From positions 248,001-312,000 of the forward strand of contig JADKDV010000001.1 of assembly GCA_016718315.1 (NCBI GenBank): 64,000 nt of DNA, in the 5' to 3' direction. Numbering within the stretch: the first letter of the stretch is position 1; every line of letters begins with the position of its first letter. The DNA is from Candidatus Obscuribacter sp. GTDB taxonomy: Bacteria > Cyanobacteriota > Vampirovibrionia > Obscuribacterales > Obscuribacteraceae. The notes below the pieces were generated by a model, which was not told where the DNA came from, made no database searches, and worked only from the letters and a program-made list of their open reading frames with translations. The position numbers and the translations under genes are program-made. Positions 25,265 to 33,769 of this stretch are shown piece by piece.

Positions 25265-26833
25265 CTAAATCCCTGTTCTCGCGAAGGGACTATTTTGCAT
25301 CTTTTGAGTTTGCGCATCTCGCTCTTTACGCATTTTTTCAACACTTGCGCGCAATTCTTGTCCCTTTTGTGGATTGCCGAGCCTTTCCCACAAGAAGCTT
25401 GCTCTAACTGGGAAAACAGCCTGATATTGCTCGGTAAAGCACTTTTCTCCGCTCATAAGATAGTTGATTGCTAAGGCCTTATCTCCACAGTCGAACGCAA
25501 TTTCGGCTATTTGCACGTATTCCTGGCAATTTAATTGCGGGAGAATGCTGGCGGCTCTCTCAGCCCATGCTTTAGCCTTTTCTGGATGTCCTAAACTGAT
25601 TTCTGCCTTAGCCGCGTTTACGTAATAGTCCATTCGGCGTTCGCTAGGTATCACGCACCCATAGCTTCGCCCGGCATATATGTCTGGCTGACGCTCATAG
25701 ATACGACAACGCTCTGTCGCCGATTCTTTAAGTACCTGCCAGTTCTTTTGAATGAGAGCCAAATACATCAGGCGGCTAAGCATTTGCACCGCTGCTCTGC
25801 CATAGGGTTGATCTTTACACAACTCCCTGTGCAATTCCTGCGCCCTTTGTAGGTTCTCTGACCTCGACTGCTCCTCTTTTGTAGACAGTTTCCACCTGTC
25901 CTCATCTGTCATTTCGCCAGATGGAAGCCTGTGTGTTTCTTGCACTATTTTCGCTTCTCTTACATATCCCAGCTTTTCTAGGAGCGCAGGTGAAACCCAG
26001 CCGATGCCCCGCACATCTATAGATTGTCTGTCTTTTCTCCCGATGGCGAGGCAGAGCTGGTCATATCTACCCCCTGTTGCTGAGTGTAGATTGTATTTCC
26101 CGACGTAAAGGATATGTATCTTTGCTGCGCGAATAATGAGTTCTTCAGCCTGGTCGTAATTCTTTTGAGTTATCGCTGTATCTGCCAGAGCTAAAAGAAG
26201 ATCCCCAATTCGTTGATCATCCTTGTCCAAAAATTTCTGTTGATTGGTCAACATCTTCTGCAATATTTTTTCCGCTATGTCACCCTTGCCTTTACTCGCT
26301 AGTCTGGACGCGCATCTAGTCAAAGTCTGACAGGCTGATTCAGCAGGTCCCTCAAAACTCGAGACTTCTAAAATTCGTGGGCTGACATCGCAAAGTCGGT
26401 CCAAAGTGCTAAAGCCGATGTCTGTTTTTTCCTGGTCAAAATAAAAACTTGCGAGTTGAGCTAATTGCGCATAATAAGATGCGCTGTTAAATCCAAATAA
26501 AGCCTCCGACTTTCTGAGAGCCTGCTTCAATAGCGATTCGCCCTGGGTGTAATGACCCAGCGATGCCAGGCTATTAGCTGATGCTGCCGTAAGCAAAGGT
26601 GTTTTAAATCCGGCATAATTATTCCTGTCATCATATCTTTCGAGGGCTGTAGTAGCGTGAGCAAATGCCTGGTCTGGTAGTTCCGCTTGTAGCTCTAGAT
26701 TTGCCAGGTTGAGCCATTCTTGGAAGCGATTATTGTTCTCGGATTTGTCCGCTTCTATAGTGCTTGCGGTCATTTGCTTTAACTGACTGAGCGCCTGAGT
26801 CTTGTAAAATTGCTTTAGCTCTTGAGGCGACAT
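25265..26833 (-). CDS. TPR-rich protein downstream of an in-frame stop
   Basis: 522 residues of helical TPR-like repeats (for example FQEWLNLANLELQAELPDQA, HYTQGESLLKQALRKSEALF) with no signal peptide of its own. The ATG at 26833 lacks a Shine-Dalgarno sequence. The same reading frame is open for 40 codons further upstream, right back to the TAA that ends the preceding TPR gene at 26954. The intervening 40 codons read like a charged coiled-coil linker. The protein may therefore be the second half of a gene split by one nonsense codon, or the product of a separate weak start. Confidence 0.75.
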   Translation of the reverse strand: MSPQELKQFYKTQALSQLKQMTASTIEADKSENNNRFQEWLNLANLELQAELPDQAFAHATTALERYDDRNNYAGFKTPLLTAASANSLASLGHYTQGESLLKQALRKSEALFGFNSASYYAQLAQLASFYFDQEKTDIGFSTLDRLCDVSPRILEVSSFEGPAESACQTLTRCASRLASKGKGDIAEKILQKMLTNQQKFLDKDDQRIGDLLLALADTAITQKNYDQAEELIIRAAKIHILYVGKYNLHSATGGRYDQLCLAIGRKDRQSIDVRGIGWVSPALLEKLGYVREAKIVQETHRLPSGEMTDEDRWKLSTKEEQSRSENLQRAQELHRELCKDQPYGRAAVQMLSRLMYLALIQKNWQVLKESATERCRIYERQPDIYAGRSYGCVIPSERRMDYYVNAAKAEISLGHPEKAKAWAERAASILPQLNCQEYVQIAEIAFDCGDKALAINYLMSGEKCFTEQYQAVFPVRASFLWERLGNPQKGQELRASVEKMRKERDAQTQKMQNSPFARTGI

Positions 26834-26953
26834 GGGCAGGTTATTTGTGGCGGTGTTTGCCGTATTTCCTGCCTTTGCTTTCTTCTGATTTTCCAGCGCC
26901 GTCCTGCGTAGTTCAAGATTTGATATACGCTGTACTAGCCGCTTGCGTCCTGG

Positions 26954-29620
26954 TTATGCTTCAGGAATAAGTGCCAGAGCTTTGCGAAAATATTTTTCTG
27001 CACTGTCAATGTCATCGACCCTTTCTAGGGTAGTACCATAGTTTAGGTATATTGCAGCCAGTTCAGTCGGGTCATAGTTAGTAGCCTTTTCGGCGCAGGA
27101 CACAGCTGATGCTAACGCGTAGTTTTGGGCAACTTGTCTAGCGTATGGATCACTATTTATGATACCTGTGTTTGTTGATTTGAAGTATAGACTGGCAGCC
27201 TGAGCGTATTCTTTATGTGCATTAGCTATCTCTGCGGAGGTGACCAAAACAGTGTAGTTTGGCACATTGCCGCACTGTTTCAGTGCATCTTTTGAATATT
27301 TATAGGCACTTTCAATGTCTCCATCCTCAAATTTGAGTTTGGCCAGATAGCATGGAATAGTTGCGTAGTCTGCATAATAATTGCGAGAGTAATCTCCGAT
27401 GGACGGATCTTCAACCAATGCGCCTTTTCCGGTGATATTTATTGCATCTTGAAGTGACCTTTCTAAGTCAGTATTGCTCAGTCCCTTGCTCTTCCAGGTT
27501 TGGACTATGCCTGCCACTTTACTTCTAAATATTTGATTGAACTGATTGCTTTCATTGCCTTTGGCCGGTGACGCCACTGCACACAGTGTTAAGGCCTCAG
27601 ACAAACGTGTTTTCGATACAGTTAGATTGCACTCATCGGCGCAAAGACTGGCATCGTCAAGCAAGAGCAGTACTTTGTCTCGTTTAATATTGCCGGCTGC
27701 CTCTTCGTCCTTTGCAAGTCTGGAGTCCTCATTGATTTGTTCGGTCAGTGCATGATTCATCATCAAGCGAGCACGTTTGGATTCTCCGGCAAATCTGTAG
27801 ATTGTGGATAATGCCTGAAAGATCCTACTTTTGTGTTGCTCTAGAGGCAAGTCTGGGCGGTCTTTAGACCATAGTTTTGCAAGCGCAATGCTCCAGCACG
27901 AGCCTGGCTTTTTTTGCCTGTCATGGTTGATCGCAGTTTCCAATTCAACAAATCCAATCGTCCTTTCGCCCATTAGATTGTTGTTGGCATATGATTTAAG
28001 GCGTGAGAGTATAAAGTCTGATTGTTTGAAATCTCCCCTGTCGGACAGTTCTCGCGCTTGTTGTAGGAGACCACCAAAAAGATCAACTTCACGATTTGGG
28101 TAGTTGTCATCCGGTAATAGATGTTCAAGCTCATTCAATAATATCTTTGCATTCTTCTCAATTTGATCAAAATCTTTGGTGTTTGCAATTTTTACTAGGA
28201 GCGCATATTGCTCTTCCTGCTTCAATAAGCTGGCATTTGCACTTGCCTGCAAACCCTTGAATTCAACTGCTCTCATCAAATTGCTTTCTTGCGGTTCTCC
28301 TTGTTTTAAGTTTTTGAGTTCGGCTTTCAAATCGCTTGGCTTTGGAAAGAAATCCACTAGTTTTTCAGCATTGGCTCTGTCCTCATCAAATGTACTCTTT
28401 TCGTACAGAGCGACTGCGTCCTGAAGTGTTTGTTCAGCACTTGCAATTTGTTTCGATTTTTTAAATAGCTCTGCCATTTTGAGGAGGTAATAGCAACGCT
28501 CTCTCACTCCATCCAGTGGCTGACGGTTATCCATACTCTGGTTGTTGCTCAAAAACTTAAACTTGCGAGCCCAAATTTCGCTGGCGCTATGATAATCGCC
28601 AAGCCTTTCAAGCATCTCAGCTAAATTTGCGCTGGTAATTAGCGAGTCAAAACTATCTCCCGTTACTTGGGTTTGAGCCCTGACAACTTTTAGGGCTTCC
28701 TCGTTTTTTCCCTGTGCTTCAAGCGTTTGTGCTAAAAGCCAGTTCAGGTCATCAATAGTTTGCTTCTTTCTAAAGTCATTTTTGTCTGGTATCGTGCTTG
28801 CTATCATTCTTTTCGTGATGGTCTGACACTCTTCAAAGCGTCCTGTCAAAAGGAGATCTTTGAGTAAAGCACACTCGAGAGTTCGGCTAAAGTCACCAAA
28901 GGAATGGAGTTCTTTGACATTTTTTACTGTCACATTCAAATAAGTTTTGGTTTTGCTAAATGCTCCAAACTTATCAAAAACGGTAAGTACATTAGCCGCG
29001 CATTTTCCGAGGACGTCATTGTCCATTTTAGGAAGTTGTAACGCTGCTCTATAAGCAGCGTCACTAGATGCTCTTGCGTACAAATCTAAGGCCTCGCCTG
29101 GCCGTGTCCAAGAATTGCTAGAGTTGAAATTTAATCCCATTTGTTCTCTCAAAGAATTTGCAAACGAGATTGGGTCGGTAATTGGTTCAATCTTTCGACT
29201 AGGTAAGATCACTTGAAACGATTTGAGTGCGTCATAAGTATCAAGGTAAACAATTGTTTTTGCATTTTCTGTATTGCTATGTAGTAGCTTGTAAATTTCA
29301 AAATCAGATTTACCCAGAAGTGACGTGCCATTAATTGAAATCAATTTCCCCGATATGGTGCCAACAAAAGGCTCGAGACAATCAAAATATAGGCCCTGTG
29401 GAAAACGCGGCGTAATTCTTACCGGCTGATTGACTATCCCTGACTTTGAAGTTTGTGGTGACTGCGCCTTCACATTGCTGACTTCAGATTTTTCTACTGG
29501 CTCTTGCCTCTTTTCACTGCTCTTTGTGCCTGCTGTAACATTTGACTGCCAAAATAATATTTGTGCAGAAGCATAAACCGTTGCCAATGCGGCTAGTTGC
29601 CTTTTGCTGGGCTTCTTCAT
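26954..29620 (-). CDS. large TPR protein with N-terminal anchor and PDZ-like segment
   Basis: 888 residues. A hydrophobic segment (about 8-28) acts as signal or anchor. A PDZ-like stretch follows at about 75-145 (GTISGKLISINGTSLLGKSD: a loop, strand and helix order typical of PDZ ligand-binding edges). The remainder is a long array of TPR and SEL1-like helix pairs ending with YFRKALALIPEA. The start at 29620 gives the N-terminus MKKPSKRQLAAL. The stop TAA at 26954-26956 is in frame with the next TPR gene. Role unknown; probably an exported scaffold. Confidence 0.8.
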   Translation of the reverse strand: MKKPSKRQLAALATVYASAQILFWQSNVTAGTKSSEKRQEPVEKSEVSNVKAQSPQTSKSGIVNQPVRITPRFPQGLYFDCLEPFVGTISGKLISINGTSLLGKSDFEIYKLLHSNTENAKTIVYLDTYDALKSFQVILPSRKIEPITDPISFANSLREQMGLNFNSSNSWTRPGEALDLYARASSDAAYRAALQLPKMDNDVLGKCAANVLTVFDKFGAFSKTKTYLNVTVKNVKELHSFGDFSRTLECALLKDLLLTGRFEECQTITKRMIASTIPDKNDFRKKQTIDDLNWLLAQTLEAQGKNEEALKVVRAQTQVTGDSFDSLITSANLAEMLERLGDYHSASEIWARKFKFLSNNQSMDNRQPLDGVRERCYYLLKMAELFKKSKQIASAEQTLQDAVALYEKSTFDEDRANAEKLVDFFPKPSDLKAELKNLKQGEPQESNLMRAVEFKGLQASANASLLKQEEQYALLVKIANTKDFDQIEKNAKILLNELEHLLPDDNYPNREVDLFGGLLQQARELSDRGDFKQSDFILSRLKSYANNNLMGERTIGFVELETAINHDRQKKPGSCWSIALAKLWSKDRPDLPLEQHKSRIFQALSTIYRFAGESKRARLMMNHALTEQINEDSRLAKDEEAAGNIKRDKVLLLLDDASLCADECNLTVSKTRLSEALTLCAVASPAKGNESNQFNQIFRSKVAGIVQTWKSKGLSNTDLERSLQDAINITGKGALVEDPSIGDYSRNYYADYATIPCYLAKLKFEDGDIESAYKYSKDALKQCGNVPNYTVLVTSAEIANAHKEYAQAASLYFKSTNTGIINSDPYARQVAQNYALASAVSCAEKATNYDPTELAAIYLNYGTTLERVDDIDSAEKYFRKALALIPEA

Positions 29621-29773
29621 GTCTTTGTCTGGCTCTTCTTGCGGATCGTGATTTAGCTATCTTCTGCTTTTGCAAGTAGTTTAGCTCCAGTGATAACCCT
29701 GAAGATAATTGACAATCAACTTTTCACGCACTTGCATGTGCTGTCATACCCCAGCTATCTACTCCCAAAAGCA

Positions 29774-29803
29774 AAAGAGAAGGACTCTAAGATCCTTCTC
29801 TTT
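29774..29803 (-). terminator. Rho-independent terminator of ssb
   Basis: AAAGAGAAGGA (29774-29784) and TCCTTCTCTTT (29793-29803) form a perfect 11-bp stem with an 8-nt loop. Read on the minus strand it lies 43 bases after the ssb stop and is followed by TTGCTTTTGG-type T-rich sequence. Confidence 0.75.
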
Positions 29804-29845
29804 CTGCTAGTTCTCGCCAGATGTGTGTGTGGTGTGGGGAGAATC

Positions 29846-30280
29846 TCAGGCTATTTCTTTGGTGTGAAAAAGCTCCTCGGCGACAGCATCAAAATCTTGC
29901 GCGTAGTCCTCGGTACTACTCGATTTTGATTCTTCTTTTGTGCTGGATCTACCTTTGGGTGGAAGTGAAAGCTGGCTGGCCTCAACCACAGGAGTGATGC
30001 GGTTGGCGCCTTGTTTATCTGTCCAGTGGTCCAGAAGAAGTCTGCCCGTGACTGTAATCTGGTTACCTTTGGAAAGATATTTGGCTGCTAGTTCAGCCAG
30101 CTTTCCCCAGGTCTCAACTCGATAGAAGTCTGCTGCTTGCTCTTTGTCGGTCTTGCCCGTTGACCTGACAAAGTTGTTCACAGCGACTACTAGCGTTGTC
30201 TTGACCCTCCCACTTGAAAATTCGATCCTTTCTGGAGCTTTGACTAAATTACCCACGAGCGAAACATTGGCCAGACTCAT
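29846..30280 (-). CDS. ssb: single-stranded DNA-binding protein
   Basis: 144 residues. Binds single-stranded DNA in replication, repair and recombination. The OB-fold core (about 1-105) shows MSLANVSLVGNLVKAPE, VAVNNFVR, the aromatic DNA-contact segment DFYRVETWGKLAE and ITVTGRLLLDHWTDKQG. The C-terminal tail is acidic and ends EELFHTKEIA rather than the classical DDDIPF, so the usual partner-binding tip is altered. The start at 30280 is fixed by GGGAGG 7 bases upstream; a longer frame to 30298 has no support. A terminator follows at 29774-29803. Confidence 0.93.
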   Translation of the reverse strand: MSLANVSLVGNLVKAPERIEFSSGRVKTTLVVAVNNFVRSTGKTDKEQAADFYRVETWGKLAELAAKYLSKGNQITVTGRLLLDHWTDKQGANRITPVVEASQLSLPPKGRSSTKEESKSSSTEDYAQDFDAVAEELFHTKEIA

Positions 30281-30352
30281 ATCGCAACCTCCCGTCATTT
30301 AAGACACTGGTATTAGATTTGATTTGGTGTATTTGGCTGGGGGATGTGTATA

Positions 30353-30381
30353 AAATTACCACCCATACGGTTGTATGTCAA
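30353..30381 (-). promoter_or_regulatory. candidate ssb promoter
   Basis: A perfect TTGACA (30381-30376) is followed after 17 bases by TAATTT (30358-30353) on the minus strand, about 70 bases before the ssb start. The -10 box matches the consensus poorly, and TATACA slightly downstream could shift the assignment. Confidence 0.35.
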
Positions 30382-30511
30382 CATAATTTTGTCTGGTAGA
30401 TTTTGCACCGATTTATTGCCCAAACGTATCAAACTTTCATGCTTTCCTCACAAATAATCTGTATACAAAGCTATAAAGCAATAAAGTAGTCAAAGCTTTG
30501 ATCTCTTAGCG

Positions 30512-31768
30512 ATGGGGGAACATAGCCTTAGGTATCTAGAGGAGTTTTTTTTGGCCGATTCAGACGATCCCTGGTTCAAGCGTTACCGCTGGCTGCAAAT
30601 GCTTGGCACCGGCGGTATGGGCGTTATTTATCTGGCCCAAGATACCTACAGCGATGATGCCTTTCGGGTAGTCAAACACTTATCCAGCACTTTTAGTGAC
30701 CCCGAAGAAAAATCCGAAGCGGTGAGGCTTTTTCGCCGCGAAGCAGCCATGCTGCAAAGACTCAACCACCCAGGAGTGGTGCGCTTCCACGACCACTACT
30801 TTAACGAAGACGGTAAATATTACCTGGTCATGGATTATGTGCCAGGTAGCTCTCTAGAGACTGTTATCAGTGACTTTGGACCGTTTAATGATGATGACTC
30901 TGTCAAAGTCGGCATTCAGATATGTGAAGTACTCGAGTATTTGCATGAGCAAGATCCGCCGATCATTTATCGCGACCTCAAGCCGTCAAATTTAATGCTC
31001 ACTCCCGAGGGGCAGATAATTTTTATTGACTTTGGTATCGCCCGCAATTTTATGCCTAAGGAGTCTGCCACCCGCGTAGTCACCGCCGGTTATAGTCCAC
31101 CTGAGCAGTATTTTGGTAAGCCTGAGACCAGAAGCGATCTGTATGCTCTGGGAGCTACGCTCGGACATTTGCTTACCGGAGTCAGACCTAAACCTCTCAC
31201 CGCCTATAGTGTCAGCCAGCATAGAGCCGATGTCCTGCCCAGCCTGGACGACCTGGTTAAGCAGCTCACAGCGCACTCTGTGGAGGACCGTCCCTTTAGT
31301 GCGCGCGATGTCAGGCACCAGCTATACAAGTGCTATCAGGAGTTGCACCCTGAGTTTGAGATACCAGATGAAGTATTTAAGGACACTGCTAAATCCACTA
31401 AAGAAGAACAGTTTATCTCTCAGCGCATCATGAAGTCCGGTATGGCTGCCGCTGCCTCCGCTCTCAAACAAGAGCAGGACAACGAGCGTAAGCGCACTGG
31501 CAAAGGCTCTGGCACCGGTCTAGATAAGCTCAGAGGCTTGCATAAAGACCAGACTACTAGCTCCAGCAAAAACCAGCGCATCAGCTCTACGCGTGCCCAA
31601 AAGGTCTCTAGCTCTCGCAACCAAAAGGTGACTGGTGGCCGCAATCCAAAAGTCACTGGTGGTAGTGACACTAAAGGCAAGCCACTGCGCTCGCCTAGAG
31701 ATGTGCGCAAGCAAGAAGGACAGGGCTTCTTTGGCAAGCTCTTTGGTTGGATATCAGGTAAGCGCTAA
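30512..31768 (+). CDS. cytosolic Ser/Thr protein kinase with basic repetitive tail
   Basis: 418 residues. Kinase domain about 25-295: Gly-loop GTGGMG (32-37), Lys55, catalytic loop YRDLKPSN with Asp155 (Tyr replaces the usual His of HRD), DFG at 173-175, then YSPPEQYFGKPETRSDLYAL. There is no membrane segment. After about residue 330 comes a Ser/Arg/Lys-rich tail with repeats of SSRNQKV and GGRNPKV type, probably disordered and possibly autophosphorylated. The tail ends LFGWISGKR. The gene is divergent from ssb and ends in a hairpin terminator. Confidence 0.9.
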   Translation: MGEHSLRYLEEFFLADSDDPWFKRYRWLQMLGTGGMGVIYLAQDTYSDDAFRVVKHLSSTFSDPEEKSEAVRLFRREAAMLQRLNHPGVVRFHDHYFNEDGKYYLVMDYVPGSSLETVISDFGPFNDDDSVKVGIQICEVLEYLHEQDPPIIYRDLKPSNLMLTPEGQIIFIDFGIARNFMPKESATRVVTAGYSPPEQYFGKPETRSDLYALGATLGHLLTGVRPKPLTAYSVSQHRADVLPSLDDLVKQLTAHSVEDRPFSARDVRHQLYKCYQELHPEFEIPDEVFKDTAKSTKEEQFISQRIMKSGMAAAASALKQEQDNERKRTGKGSGTGLDKLRGLHKDQTTSSSKNQRISSTRAQKVSSSRNQKVTGGRNPKVTGGSDTKGKPLRSPRDVRKQEGQGFFGKLFGWISGKR

Positions 31769-31796
31769 CTGACAGGTTAGGCAGTTAGCTATTTTT
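31764..31796 (+). terminator. Rho-independent terminator of the kinase gene
   Basis: GCTAACTG (31764-31771) and CAGTTAGC (31782-31789) form an 8-bp stem with a 10-nt loop, followed by TATTTTTG. The left arm overlaps the kinase stop codon. It separates the kinase from the convergent ddl gene. Confidence 0.7.
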
Positions 31797-31812
31797 GCTT
31801 ACCAGCTATTAG

Positions 31813-32832
31813 TTATTTGTCCAGTCCGGCTGACATCAAGATGCGCTCCACGAGAGCGTCATAAGAGATGCCTGCTACTTCTGCCATGGCTGGCAAGTCT
31901 GATGTATCAGTCATGCCTGGTAGTGTGTTGACTTCGAGGATGTACATCTTGCCGTCATGACCAGCGATCATATCCACACGAGCATAGCCACTGCAATCCA
32001 GCGCTCTAAAAGTCTTTTGCGCCAGGTCCTGTGCTTCTCTGGTGCGCGCTTCGTCGAGCTTAGCTGGCAATACAAATTCGGTCATGCCTTTTGTGTACTT
32101 AGCCTCGTAATCATAAAAGCCAGCTTTTGATTTGGGGATAAGCTCAAGTATTGGCAGAGAGATCATCTCCACAGTGCCAGAGGCATTTTTGCTGTTGTGA
32201 CCATTGCCAGCCAGTGCCAGAGCGGGTTTGTGTACTTCCAGTACACCCACTGTGATTTCTTGCCCGGATATATAGCTCTCGACTATGGCGCCACCAAATT
32301 CTTTTAGTGTCTCTTTGACACAGTCAGCTAGTTTGGCTTGGTCATCGATTTTGCTAACACCAACTGATGAGCCTTCGTTGAGTGGTTTGACCATGACAGG
32401 AGGCGCTGGCAGACTGGCGATAAACTGATCGATATTTTGGCTTTCGTATTCATTGATTACGTAGCTCTTTGGATAAGGCAGATTTTGTGCCGAGAGCACA
32501 CGCTTGGTCAATGGCTTATTCATAGATAGAGCCGAGCCCAATACGCCTGTACCGGTATAAGGTATTTTGAGCAATTCCAAAAGACCTTGGACTGTGCCGT
32601 CCTCGCCATAACGGCCGTGGAGGCAGAGAAACGCTACTTCGATTTGCAGTTGCTTTAGATCCTGGGCGATGTTTTCGGATACATCAATCAAAACTGCCTG
32701 GTCATAACCGAGTCGTTTGAGTGCATTAAAGCAGTTTTTGCCTGAGCGTAAAGAGACTTCTCTCTCGTTGGACATACCACCATAGAGCACACCTACGCGG
32801 GTTTCTTTGGTTATGGTTTTAGAGGGCTTCAC
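31813..32832 (-). CDS. ddl: D-alanine--D-alanine ligase
   Basis: 339 residues. ATP-grasp enzyme that makes D-Ala-D-Ala for the peptidoglycan stem peptide. Signatures: GVLYGGMSNEREVSLRSG at the N-terminus, LHGRYGEDGTVQG, PVMVKPLNEGSSVGV, and the C-terminal YARVDMI and LEVNTLPGMT. It overlaps the murB stop by 4 bases (ATGA) and is the last gene of murC-murB-ddl, a common order in division and cell-wall clusters. Confidence 0.96.
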   Translation of the reverse strand: MKPSKTITKETRVGVLYGGMSNEREVSLRSGKNCFNALKRLGYDQAVLIDVSENIAQDLKQLQIEVAFLCLHGRYGEDGTVQGLLELLKIPYTGTGVLGSALSMNKPLTKRVLSAQNLPYPKSYVINEYESQNIDQFIASLPAPPVMVKPLNEGSSVGVSKIDDQAKLADCVKETLKEFGGAIVESYISGQEITVGVLEVHKPALALAGNGHNSKNASGTVEMISLPILELIPKSKAGFYDYEAKYTKGMTEFVLPAKLDEARTREAQDLAQKTFRALDCSGYARVDMIAGHDGKMYILEVNTLPGMTDTSDLPAMAEVAGISYDALVERILMSAGLDK

Positions 32833-33764
32833 TTTTTGTTCCTCCAGATAGAGAGTTCTTCTTCAGTAAATTCACCCATTGTTTTCCACTCGGGTGTCAG
32901 GTCTATATCAAAGTTTTGGGCAACGCTTGCTTGCATGCGTTTGAGTAGTGCCACTATTTCATGGGATGTGGCATTGCCGAGATTTATAACAAAATTGGCA
33001 TGGATACTGGATACGGCGGCGTTGCCTTCCTTCATATCTTTGACGCCAGACTTGTCGAGCAAAAATCCCGCTGTCTTATCAGGGAAAGGATTTTTAAAGG
33101 TGCTGCCAGCATTAGGAAAGCCTAGAGGCTGTGTCTTCCAGCGGTATTCTTCGTTGTGTCTGGTGCGTGCTTCGATTGCTTCGGGCTCGTCTTGAGGCAT
33201 GCGAAACTTAGCAGACAATACTACATGCTGCTTAGGATCGAGAGCACAGCGGCGATATTCAAACTTAATTTGGTCAGGCAGCATCTCTGTGATTTCGCCA
33301 GTGGCTGTATCCAGTACGAGAGCCGACTCCAGTATTGCTGACATAGAGCTACCGTGTGCGCCAGCATTCATTATGACGCCACCACCAACAGTGCCGGGGA
33401 TGCCCACGGCAAATTCTAGACCCGATAGACCTTGTTGAGCGGCGTGTCTGGCCAGGTGAGGGAGTCTGGCTCCAGCTTCGGCTTCTAATAAGCCGGGCTC
33501 AAGGATTTTGATACCGGTAAGACCTGTGGTGCGGATAACACTGCCTCTTACCCCTTCCGATGAGATAAGCAAGTTTGAGCCGCCACCGATAACGTACCAG
33601 GGCTCACCTTTGTGCTTTAGCTCTTGGACGATATTAGCTAGCTCTTCTACAGAGGCTGGTTGATAGAGTTTGTCGGCATTGCCGCCCACTCTAAGAGTTG
33701 TGTAGCGAGCAAGCGGGGCATTGAGTATTTCTTCCAAAGGTTGCCTCGATAAAGAGCTTTTCAT
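32829..33764 (-). CDS. murB: UDP-N-acetylenolpyruvoylglucosamine reductase
   Basis: 311 residues. FAD enzyme that reduces UDP-GlcNAc-enolpyruvate to UDP-MurNAc with NADPH. FAD-binding elements YTTLRVGGNADKLYQP, VIGGGSNLLI and GIPGTVGGGVIMNAGAHG are present. The catalytic region NAGSTFKNPFPDKTAG and the final EIVALLKRM segment place it in the type I (short) or MurB-type II border. It lies 5 bases after murC and overlaps ddl by ATGA. Confidence 0.96.
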   Translation of the reverse strand: MKSSLSRQPLEEILNAPLARYTTLRVGGNADKLYQPASVEELANIVQELKHKGEPWYVIGGGSNLLISSEGVRGSVIRTTGLTGIKILEPGLLEAEAGARLPHLARHAAQQGLSGLEFAVGIPGTVGGGVIMNAGAHGSSMSAILESALVLDTATGEITEMLPDQIKFEYRRCALDPKQHVVLSAKFRMPQDEPEAIEARTRHNEEYRWKTQPLGFPNAGSTFKNPFPDKTAGFLLDKSGVKDMKEGNAAVSSIHANFVINLGNATSHEIVALLKRMQASVAQNFDIDLTPEWKTMGEFTEEELSIWRNKK

Positions 33765-33769
33765 TGCTA

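Noticed and set aside
29690..29929. 79-codon plus-strand ORF beside ssb
   Set aside because: It runs through the ssb terminator and into the antisense of ssb; no ribosome site.
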